Positions 42,187-49,216 of a stretch of DNA of 64,000 bases are shown in pieces. Each line of letters begins with the position of its first letter. Position 1 is the stretch's first letter. Under the pieces are notes generated by a model. That model searched no databases, had not been told where the DNA came from, and saw only the letters and a program-made list of their open reading frames with translations. The stretch is from Streptomyces sp. SAI-127 (lineage in GTDB: Bacteria > Actinomycetota > Actinomycetes > Streptomycetales > Streptomycetaceae), in the NCBI RefSeq assembly GCF_029894425.1, contig NZ_JARXYJ010000001.1, forward strand, positions 5,084,001-5,148,000. The letters run 5' to 3'. Both the position numbers and the translations under genes were made by a program.

Positions 42187-43055
42187 GTTTCTCCCAGCAG
42201 TCGTTCGATGAGCACCAGCGACTCCCTCGGAGGAAGAGCTTGGGCCCTGATGGTGCCGTACCGCAGCTCAAGGATGCGTAGCTCCCTCAGGTCCGAGACC
42301 GGACGGCAGTTGAAGGCACCGTCGGAGCGCCCGACAGCCGTGCCGTCCTCGAACTTCAGCAACTCGATCCTGCCGCTCATGCCAGGATGCGGGGCGCTGT
42401 CCATCGGCATCACCTGAAGCGTGACGTTGGGCAACCGGCCCACCTCCAGCAGACGTTCGAACTGCTGTCGCCGCACCATTGTGCCTCCAACGTTGCGGTA
42501 GAGCGTGGCCTCTTCGAGAACGAAGCCGAGGGCTGGAGCAGGCGTCCGCTCGTAGATCGACTGTCGGGCCACACGGGCTGCGACCAATCGCTCCAGATCC
42601 TCTGGCGAGTAGGCGGGTTTCCACGATTCCAGCAGGGCCCGCGCATGCTCAGGCGTTTGCAGCAGTCCGTGGATGTTGCTGCATTCGTACACCCCGATCT
42701 CGACCGCCTTGGCCTCCATCTTCGCCAGCGCCCGCACCTTCTTCGGGTACCGGACCTTCTTCACGTCCTCCCAAGTCGCCGCGATGAGGCCACCCGCGCC
42801 CAACACCTCGTCGGCCTTGTACAGATACTCCTGCCGGGGAATCCGCTTCCCAGCCTCGATCTTGTACACCAGGTCCTCGCCGTACCCCACCGCCGTCCCG
42901 AACTCGCCGGCCCGCATCCCCACCGCCTCCCGCCGCAGCTTCAACTGCCGCCCCACGGTGGCGACTACGGCCACGCCCCACTCGTCGTCCGGATCCACCT
43001 CCCACCCCGGCTCGTCCGCCTCCGTCCTGAGCCGTACCTCGCCGTCCACCGACAT
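42183..43055 (-). CDS. XRE-family regulator with DUF5753-type C-terminal domain (WhiJ-like)
   Basis: A 290-residue DNA-binding protein. The helix-turn-helix lies at about residues 28-85 (LKLRREAVGMRAGEFGTAVG, YKIEAGKRIPRQEYLYKADE). The C-terminal ligand-type domain contains IHGLLQTPEHARALL, RQSIYER, GFVLEEATLYRNVGG, NVTLQVMPMDSAPHPGMSG and FNCRPVSD. These proteins pair with DUF397 peptides and control development or antibiotic genes in Streptomyces. GGAGG lies 7 bases before the ATG at 43055. Here the triad with the divergent HATPase protein sits between drmMI and drmA and might regulate the island, which is inferred. Confidence 0.92.
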   Translation of the reverse strand: MSVDGEVRLRTEADEPGWEVDPDDEWGVAVVATVGRQLKLRREAVGMRAGEFGTAVGYGEDLVYKIEAGKRIPRQEYLYKADEVLGAGGLIAATWEDVKKVRYPKKVRALAKMEAKAVEIGVYECSNIHGLLQTPEHARALLESWKPAYSPEDLERLVAARVARQSIYERTPAPALGFVLEEATLYRNVGGTMVRRQQFERLLEVGRLPNVTLQVMPMDSAPHPGMSGRIELLKFEDGTAVGRSDGAFNCRPVSDLRELRILELRYGTIRAQALPPRESLVLIERLLGET

Positions 43056-43211
43056 GCGCACCCCTCCGCCGTACCGCCACGTACCGCGACGCCCCTACCC
43101 GCACGCACCGCCCCGACAAGCCCGGACAGCGCCGGACAATCCTTGGACAGTCACCGTACGCAACCGCGTCGTCACTCCTCACGGTAGGCATATACGGCCA
43201 CGCTGAGTGAC

Positions 43212-43781
43212 GTGAATCAGAAACTCACCGCCCCCACAGCTCCACCCACCCAACCCGACAGCCCCGTGCGCAGCTTCAGCGTCCTGCTGTCCCCCACCCC
43301 ACGCGGCGCCCGCCTCGCCCGCCTGCTCGCCACCGATCAACTGCGCTCCTGGGGGCTCCCGTTGAACCCGGCCGCGCTCATCGTCGCCGAACTCGCGAGC
43401 AACGCCGCGATCCACGGCCGTGTCCCCGGCCGGAGCTTCCAGCTCCTGCTTTACGTCGTCGGCGACACCCTGCGCATCGAGGTCACCGACACCCGTAGTG
43501 ACCAACTACCGCACCCCAAGATGCCCACCACCCCCGCCGACGAAGCCGGCCGCGGCCTGCTCCTCGTAGACGCCCTCGCCGACCGCTGGGGAGTGGCCCA
43601 TGGCCGCCCGCCCCGCAAAACGGTCTGGGCCGAACTCACCCTCACCACCCCGGAGTCACCGAAGCACAACCCCCCACGCTCCGGTTCCACCTGCGCTCCC
43701 TATGCACCACCCACCGGCGATAAAGCACCCCACCAAGCCCCACCCCTCCCTCCCGCTGGGCAAACTCACTCCCGCGAGTGA
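43212..43781 (+). CDS. RsbW-like ATP-binding (HATPase) protein
   Basis: A 189-residue single-domain GHKL ATPase. The N-box is AELASNAAIHGR near residue 65, followed by LRIEVTDTRSD and the glycine box GRGLLLVDALADRWG. Such stand-alone anti-sigma-like kinases are usual companions of XRE/DUF397 pairs in Streptomyces. The C-terminal 40 residues are Pro/His-rich and probably unstructured. The start is a GTG, divergent from the XRE gene with 156 bases between. Confidence 0.88.
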   Translation: MNQKLTAPTAPPTQPDSPVRSFSVLLSPTPRGARLARLLATDQLRSWGLPLNPAALIVAELASNAAIHGRVPGRSFQLLLYVVGDTLRIEVTDTRSDQLPHPKMPTTPADEAGRGLLLVDALADRWGVAHGRPPRKTVWAELTLTTPESPKHNPPRSGSTCAPYAPPTGDKAPHQAPPLPPAGQTHSRE

Positions 43782-43940
43782 ATATGCCCAACTCGGCTGG
43801 ATTTCGGGCCGGTTGCCTGCCTTACGCTCAGCGCAGCAAGACCGCAAGACCACGACACAACCCCAGACATGCGACGGCCCTCGCCGGGACTGCAATCCCA
43901 ATGCGAGGGCCTGACCACCGAGGAAGATCGGACCTTCCCG

Positions 43941-44816
43941 ATGGACACCGAAAACCCTAGCGCGCCCTCGCGCGCCCAGTCCCGAATCCCGGGCAAAAAC
44001 CACCCTCACGCGCGGCCCCACTCCGGCGTCGTCCACGACAACGCCCGCCACACCGAGAACTTCACGGTGATCGGCAACCACCTCGCCCAGCACCCGGAGC
44101 TGTCCCTCCTCGCCATCGGCCTGGCGACCTACATCCAGTCGGTACGACAGGGCACCTCCGTCGACATCAAGACCCTCGCCGACCGCTTTCCCGAGGGCCC
44201 CACCCGTATTGCCGCCGCGCTGAACGAACTCGAAGCCCACGGCTACCTCCGCCGCAACCGCGAGCGGACCCCCACCGGCCGGATCGTCACCCGCACGGTC
44301 TCCTGCAACAGGCCAGGCCACCGGACCGCCCCGACCGACACCGCCACCAGACCTGCCCGACACACGACGGCCGCCGCCACGGACAAACCACCTCCCCGCA
44401 AGCGTCTCCCCGCCGTACCTCAGCCCGCATGCACCGCCCCCGCCCTCCTCCAGACAGCCCTGGACGTCCTCGCCGGCCTCCGCCGCCGCGACCCCCGCCT
44501 TCTCCTCTCCGCCACCGACGCCGAGCACCTCGCCCCGGGCGTCGCATCCTGGCTCGAGCGCGACATCGGCCCCACCGCCGTACGCCACGCCTTGACCGAG
44601 AACCTGCCGAACGAACCCCTGATCCGCCCGGCCGCCTTCCTCGCCCACCGCCTGGCCGCCCAGCTTCCGCCCTTGCCCCCACTCCGACCTCCGGTCCCAC
44701 CCGCTCCGCAGCCCAGACACCCCTTCCAGACCTGTGATGGCTGCGGCCTCGCTTTCCGCGCCCCCGAGCCCGGACGCTGCCGCGGCTGCCGAGCCGACCC
44801 GAAGGAGACGGTGTGA
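43941..44816 (+). CDS. Winged-helix protein with C-terminal zinc ribbon
   Basis: A 291-residue protein. Residues 20-120 form a winged helix (LSLLAIGLATYIQSVRQG, VDIKTLADRFPEGPTRIAAA, LNELEAHGYLRRNRERTPTG). A proline-rich linker leads to a helical domain (LLLSATDAEHLAPGVASWLE). At the end, CDGCGLAFRAPEPGRCRGC is a four-cysteine zinc ribbon. Proteins of this type are frequent in Streptomyces accessory DNA and often annotated only as helix-turn-helix proteins. The start is uncertain because GAGGAAG lies about 15 bases upstream. Its stop overlaps the next start (GTGA). Confidence 0.75.
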   Translation: MDTENPSAPSRAQSRIPGKNHPHARPHSGVVHDNARHTENFTVIGNHLAQHPELSLLAIGLATYIQSVRQGTSVDIKTLADRFPEGPTRIAAALNELEAHGYLRRNRERTPTGRIVTRTVSCNRPGHRTAPTDTATRPARHTTAAATDKPPPRKRLPAVPQPACTAPALLQTALDVLAGLRRRDPRLLLSATDAEHLAPGVASWLERDIGPTAVRHALTENLPNEPLIRPAAFLAHRLAAQLPPLPPLRPPVPPAPQPRHPFQTCDGCGLAFRAPEPGRCRGCRADPKETV

Positions 44817-45226
44817 CCATGCGAGCCCTCGCTCAGTCCGGCCCGGATACCCTGGCAGGGGCACTCCTGGAGGACACCATGAGCACATTGGCCGACCACG
44901 GGCGCGAGCTGATCCCCCGCCCCGAGCAGACCCCTGACGCCCTGCGCGCGGCCCTCGCCGTCGTGGCTCCAGCGCGCCTGGAGGAGATGCAGGCCACGAA
45001 GGACCAGGCGTTCGCCAAGGCTGTGGAGTGGGAGTCTCTGAGCCCCGTAAGGAGCTGGGTCCTCCTTTGGGCCCGGGACATCGAGATCGCCCGCCGTCCC
45101 GACCTGGCCGCCCGTTTCGAGCGCGCGCAGAGCACGCTGGAGGACGAGGATCCCGACGTCGCGCGGGAGGCTCTGCGGGAGCTGACCGCCGTACTGGACG
45201 AAGCCATGAAGGCAGTACGCGGTTGA
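44813..45226 (+). CDS. Small hypothetical protein, possible antitoxin (DUF6247-like)
   Basis: A 137-residue protein. The central helical part (DALRAALAVVAPARLEEMQA, AVEWESLSPVRSWVLLWARD) resembles what I remember of DUF6247. The acidic C-terminal helix (LTAVLDEAMKAV) would suit a partner-binding tail. AAGGAG lies 5 bases before the GTG at 44813; ATG codons at 44819 and 44879 are alternatives. It overlaps the upstream gene by GTGA and the downstream gene by TTGA, indicating a translationally coupled set. Function not known. Confidence 0.65.
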   Translation: MTMRALAQSGPDTLAGALLEDTMSTLADHGRELIPRPEQTPDALRAALAVVAPARLEEMQATKDQAFAKAVEWESLSPVRSWVLLWARDIEIARRPDLAARFERAQSTLEDEDPDVAREALRELTAVLDEAMKAVRG

Positions 45227-45480
45227 GCTGGAAGTGGGAGTACGCCTTCGGAGCCGAGGAAGCCGCCCGTACCGCGCCCGCCGACTTCCTCGCCAGGGTG
45301 GCAAGCAAGGCGGACGAGCTGGTCAGAGCCGCCGAGGCGGTCCACATCCACGGCCGTGCCCACCAAGGCATTGACCCGAGGGGCGGCGATGTCATCGTCC
45401 CGGGCGGAATGTTCACGTATCAGGTCGTCGTACGCAGCGAGCGCGTTTACCTCGTCCAGATCACGTACTTGGGCTTCTGA
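45223..45480 (+). CDS. Small hypothetical protein, possible toxin
   Basis: An 85-residue protein starting at TTG 45223, which overlaps the stop of the previous gene by 4 bases (TTGA). It reads WKWEYAFGAEEAARTAPADF at the start, an amphipathic helix FLARVASKADELVRAAE, and a C-terminal beta part FTYQVVVRSERVYLVQITYL. Helices followed by a terminal beta sheet and the coupling to an acidic helical protein recall ParE/RelE-type toxin-antitoxin pairs. No catalytic motif is certain. Confidence 0.6.
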   Translation: MSWKWEYAFGAEEAARTAPADFLARVASKADELVRAAEAVHIHGRAHQGIDPRGGDVIVPGGMFTYQVVVRSERVYLVQITYLGF

Positions 45481-45593
45481 GCCCGCGAGCTCCCCACGAA
45501 CCGCAGTCTTCGGGACCTTTTTCCTGAAATCCCCCCCACAGCTCCGAATCCGACCCGGCAGGATGAACACCCCTTCGCTTGACAGGACCCCAC

Positions 45594-46178
45594 GTGTTGC
45601 CCTCTTTCGCCGCGAACGGATTTCTTCCTCTGGGCCGGTACTCCGTCTCCTTCGACGAGACCGAGACCCTGCTGGTCAGTGCCCCGGAGTTCGAGGACTC
45701 ATCGACGCGCAGAGTGCTGTGGGATGGCCTCCACAACTACATCGACCCGTTCCTCACGCTTGAGGACACCTACGCCCAGGCTCTCGCCGGCCTCCCCCTT
45801 ATCCACAGGCTGTGGCTCGGCGGCAGCTTCGTCAGCACCAAGCTCGACCCGGGGAACATCGACGCCACGCTCCTCGTCGACACCCGCGCCGAACGTGCCG
45901 TACGCGGAAAGCCGGGCTCGAAGTGGCTGACCACGGCCTTCCAGAGCCGGGCCAGGATGAGGGAGAAGTTCGGCGTCTCCCCACTTCGTATCGGGTACCA
46001 GCCTGTAGCCCATATCTTCGAGCCGGAGCGCTTCACCCCCGACGAACGTACATACTTCACACAACGGGGCGTGTGGGACGACTGGTGGCAGCGCTGCCGA
46101 CTGCCCGACGGGAAGGACCGCTCGCCGTCCGATGAGAGTGCCGCCCCGGCACGCGGCTATCTGGAGGTGCGACTGTGA
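45594..46178 (+). CDS. Nucleotidyltransferase-like protein (DUF6932-type)
   Basis: A 194-residue protein. LWLGGSFVSTKLDPGNIDATLLVD near residue 75 matches the GSF...D-x-D pattern of minimal nucleotidyltransferases, with a Gly-Ser followed by Asp residues that would hold metal. An N-terminal strand-helix part precedes it (RRVLWDGLHNYIDPFLTLE). AGGA lies about 7 bases before the GTG at 45594. Minimal nucleotidyltransferases are common in toxin-antitoxin and abortive-infection systems, where they modify tRNA or proteins. The next gene overlaps by GTGA, so the two are expressed together. Confidence 0.65.
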   Translation: MLPSFAANGFLPLGRYSVSFDETETLLVSAPEFEDSSTRRVLWDGLHNYIDPFLTLEDTYAQALAGLPLIHRLWLGGSFVSTKLDPGNIDATLLVDTRAERAVRGKPGSKWLTTAFQSRARMREKFGVSPLRIGYQPVAHIFEPERFTPDERTYFTQRGVWDDWWQRCRLPDGKDRSPSDESAAPARGYLEVRL

Positions 46179-47107
46179 CCGGCGACAGCTGGCGCGAGCG
46201 CAGGCGCGCGCTCCTTCAAGGCGACCCCGGCGAGGCCGAGCGCACCGCAGAGTTTCTCGACCGGCTGGGCACCGAGGACCGGGACGACGAGGAGATCGAG
46301 GCAGAGCACCGCGCGAGCAGGCTCGCGGCAGCTCGGGAGTACGCCCCGGACGCCCGGCTCGACGAAGAACTTCAGCTCCGACTGACCGGACCGGACGCCG
46401 AGGGCGGTGCTCTCCGCTTCCAGTGGGGCGACGCGCTGCTGCAACCGGTCGAGCACATGGTCTCGGTCGCCGCGGGCACTCCGGTCCAGCTGGAACTCAC
46501 GGGGATCTCGGCGGGCAGCACCGTCGTGCACGCCCGGCCGGTCGCCATCGCTTCCGATGCCGCCGAACCCGCCGCTCTCGATACCCCCACCACGTCCGCC
46601 GCTTCCACAGGTCTCGGCACTCTCACCACCTTGCTCGACGCTGTGGAGGCGGAGCGTGACATCCGCGAATGGGCCCGGCTCTTCGACGCCGTCGAAGTGG
46701 TGACACGGGCATTGAGCCGGTACGAACTGGATCTCGGCGTGACCTGGTACGACGCCGAGGGCCACATGTGCCGCGCCCGATTGACTGAGCGCGGCAGGCA
46801 GTACGTGAAACGGCTCCGGGAGACCAAGGACCGCGACCAGGAGATCATCATTTCCGGTCGCATCAGCGAGATGCGGGAAAGCGGCCTAGTAAAGGTGAAG
46901 ACGGGTACGGCGAAGAACGCGCCCGCCTACGACGTCCGTTTCGAGGAGCCCGAGGAGCTGTTGCGCATGCGGCCTGGTCTCGGTGACAACGTCCACTTCC
47001 GGGTCCGCTTCCGACAGCAGTTGGACTCCATGGGCATCGCGCGGTCCGCCGAGTACACGTACCTCGGTCCGGCTGCCGAGCAGGCAGCTCTGCCGCTCGA
47101 ACCGTAG
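46175..47107 (+). CDS. Hypothetical partner of the nucleotidyltransferase-like protein
   Basis: A 310-residue protein of no recognised family. The N-terminal 60 residues are charged and helical. The middle part (LQLRLTGPDAEGGALRFQWG, STVVHARPVAIASD) is beta-rich. Residues 170-200 form a helix (LFDAVEVVTRALSRYELDLG), and a C-terminal beta domain follows (EIIISGRISEMRESGLVKVK, DNVHFRVRFRQQL). GTG start overlapping the upstream stop by 4 bases. Obligate coupling suggests a two-component module, perhaps a partner or neutraliser of the nucleotidyltransferase. Confidence 0.7.
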   Translation: MTGDSWRERRRALLQGDPGEAERTAEFLDRLGTEDRDDEEIEAEHRASRLAAAREYAPDARLDEELQLRLTGPDAEGGALRFQWGDALLQPVEHMVSVAAGTPVQLELTGISAGSTVVHARPVAIASDAAEPAALDTPTTSAASTGLGTLTTLLDAVEAERDIREWARLFDAVEVVTRALSRYELDLGVTWYDAEGHMCRARLTERGRQYVKRLRETKDRDQEIIISGRISEMRESGLVKVKTGTAKNAPAYDVRFEEPEELLRMRPGLGDNVHFRVRFRQQLDSMGIARSAEYTYLGPAAEQAALPLEP

Positions 47108-47125
47108 TCGTGCGGCTGGGCGACG

Positions 47126-48322
47126 TCAGTCCGGCCGCACCACGAACTCTGTCACCCCTCGCATCCGCACGCCCGTTCCGCGCGGCTCCAGATCGCCTCT
47201 CACCATCACCTCCCACCCGTTCCGCCCTGCCTCGGTGGCCCTGTCGATGTCCTCTGCCCGCAGTACGACCCGGACCCGCCGGTGCCTCGGGGAATCCCCG
47301 TGGAGGAGGGATCCGTAGACCGTCGCCTCACGAGGGCTGACGTCCCAGTGCAGCTTGGTCACCACCCCATGGAGCATCGCCCCGTCCTCCCGGCCGAGCC
47401 GTTCCCGCAGATCCTTCGCCACGGCCTCCAGCGCCTCCGTGTGGCGAGGGTTGATCGCGACCGGCGGTGAGGGCTGCTCGACGGGTCGCTCCGAGGACCA
47501 GGCGAAAGACAAGGAGAAGTCCCTGCGCTCCTCGCCCGCGATCCTCACCAGTGCCTCGCAGAGGTTCGCCGACAGGCCGGCGCTCGCCATGTGCTCGAAG
47601 CGGGGCACGGAGTCGTCGGAGAGTGTCTGCTCGGCCGCGGCGTGCGCGCAGGCGACTCCGGCATACAGAAGTCGGGAGACCCTGCGCGCGAAGGGTTCGG
47701 ACGGCTGGATCTCGAACAGGCTGCGCCTGTCCAGTTCCGTCTGGTCGAAGAGCGAACCCTGTCCCGTACGGTCGTGTCCGCCGTACGGACCCTCCGGCAG
47801 CGGGGTGTGGGCGGCGATGACGTAACTGCCGACGCGGGTCTGGTCCAGCCGTACCGCCGCCACATGGTCCTTCACCAGCAATGGCTTCTGTGCGGGCTGC
47901 ACCGCCAACGGATTCAGTGCCGAGGACGCCGCAGCCGTGTGCAGATCCTTCAAGCCGGTCAGCGCCGAGACGAGGTCCAGGAGGGGAGCCGTGCCGGAAG
48001 GGCCCGGTGGTACGAGGCGGAGGAACTGCCAGTCCACCGGAGGCAACCGCATCTCCCGCAGAATAGCTCCCGGGGGCCGCGCCTCGACGACGGCCAGGGT
48101 CTCCAGGATGTCGGCGACCCGGCCCGCGTAGTCCCGGCGGCGATGCATCGGCACCAGGAGTTCGTACGGCGGCCCCGGCTCGTCCTGCGGCTTCCACTCC
48201 CACAGCTCGGCACCGGACAGGTCGCGTTCCGCGCTCCAGCCTTTGCCGCTCAGATAACGCCGTACGACTCCGGGAGCAAGGCCCGCGACCTCCTCGAACT
48301 CGGCATCCGTGATCGTGGTCAT
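47126..48322 (-). CDS. Hypothetical protein coupled to the DUF4365 protein
   Basis: A 398-residue protein without a recognised family. The N-terminal domain (EVAGLAPGVVRRYLSGKGWS, YELLVPMHRRRDYAGRVADI) has an alpha/beta look. The middle region is helical with FARRVSRLLYAGVACAHAAA. The C-terminal part (ALEAVAKDLRERLGREDGAM, TVYGSLLHGDSPRHRRVRVV, GNLEP-like RGDLEPRGTGVR) resembles an OB-like beta domain. Its ATG overlaps the stop of the DUF4365 gene by 4 bases. It converges on the 46175-47107 gene. Function unknown; obligate partner of a predicted nuclease. Confidence 0.75.
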   Translation of the reverse strand: MTTITDAEFEEVAGLAPGVVRRYLSGKGWSAERDLSGAELWEWKPQDEPGPPYELLVPMHRRRDYAGRVADILETLAVVEARPPGAILREMRLPPVDWQFLRLVPPGPSGTAPLLDLVSALTGLKDLHTAAASSALNPLAVQPAQKPLLVKDHVAAVRLDQTRVGSYVIAAHTPLPEGPYGGHDRTGQGSLFDQTELDRRSLFEIQPSEPFARRVSRLLYAGVACAHAAAEQTLSDDSVPRFEHMASAGLSANLCEALVRIAGEERRDFSLSFAWSSERPVEQPSPPVAINPRHTEALEAVAKDLRERLGREDGAMLHGVVTKLHWDVSPREATVYGSLLHGDSPRHRRVRVVLRAEDIDRATEAGRNGWEVMVRGDLEPRGTGVRMRGVTEFVVRPD

Positions 48323-48978
48323 GACGCCACCAGGTCCCGGTAGTCCTCTGCGAACAGGTCATGGAGGGTATCGACGGTCAGGAGGTTGGCACGCGGGACG
48401 TACACCGTGCGAGTAGTGCCCTTCGCCCCGTCGCCCAGCGGAATGGGTTCCTGGTCGTGCAGACACAGCCAGTACGCGGCATGGCTCAGAAGCAGGCGGT
48501 CCTCGGTGGCGTGCGACCACGCTAAAGGGTCGGTCGGGGCCAGGACGAGAAAGAGGAAGCGAGGCAACTCGTAGTCCTGGCCTGCCAGGAGGTTGAAGTT
48601 CTTCACCTTGAGCGGATAGTGGATGTACTCCCCGTGGATGTCCGCCGACGAAGTGCACTTGACCTGCGCTTCAATGGCCGGAAAGCGACGAGTACCCGCC
48701 CGGCCCACATAGCCCAACTGCCAGTCGACGCCGGCCCGGTCACGCTCCTTCTTGCTCACGTCCAGGTTGGCCGCCGTGGCCAGCATGCGGATGAACTCCT
48801 CGCCGAACGCACCCCGGTGGCCGTTGTCCCCGAACCCCGTCGAGCTCTTCAGTAACCCCGGCGCATGCTCGGAGCCGGTCAGGGGAACGCCGTACGAGGT
48901 GTTCACGGACACAGGCTTCGCCGCAGGCCCGCCGTTCGATGCCTGGTGCGGGATACCGCCGGTTCTGTTGTCCGTCAT
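48319..48978 (-). CDS. DUF4365-type protein, predicted PD-(D/E)XK nuclease
   Basis: A 219-residue protein. FGDNGHRGAFGEEFIRMLA near residue 50 supplies a conserved Glu. RAGVDWQLGYVG gives the Asp, and FPAIEAQVKCTSS near residue 100 gives the E-x-Q/K pair, together the E...D...ExK pattern of the restriction-endonuclease fold. Such DUF4365 proteins are often found in defence neighbourhoods. The C-terminal half (YPLKVKNFNLLAGQDYELPR, FLFLVLAPTD) is typical of the family. It is divergent from drmA and begins a two-gene operon. ATG 48978 is used, and the frame extends further upstream. Confidence 0.75.
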   Translation of the reverse strand: MTDNRTGGIPHQASNGGPAAKPVSVNTSYGVPLTGSEHAPGLLKSSTGFGDNGHRGAFGEEFIRMLATAANLDVSKKERDRAGVDWQLGYVGRAGTRRFPAIEAQVKCTSSADIHGEYIHYPLKVKNFNLLAGQDYELPRFLFLVLAPTDPLAWSHATEDRLLLSHAAYWLCLHDQEPIPLGDGAKGTTRTVYVPRANLLTVDTLHDLFAEDYRDLVAS

Positions 48979-49216
48979 GATCCCCGCTCGCCCTTCGAAC
49001 CCCGCGCGCCGCTGCGTCCTCCGGCTCTTCGCACGCGTTTCGTACCCCTCGGGCCACGCACCGTAACGAGGGTCACAGGCTCGACCCAAGACCTTGATCG
49101 GAATCCGGCCGAAAGCAGCCCGCCGGATGGCGCGGAACTGTCTGCACGTGAAGCGCTGATCGAGTTCCGTAAGGAAGTCCGTACCGGTTGTCAGTGGTCG
49201 CGCCTACTCTGGCCCC

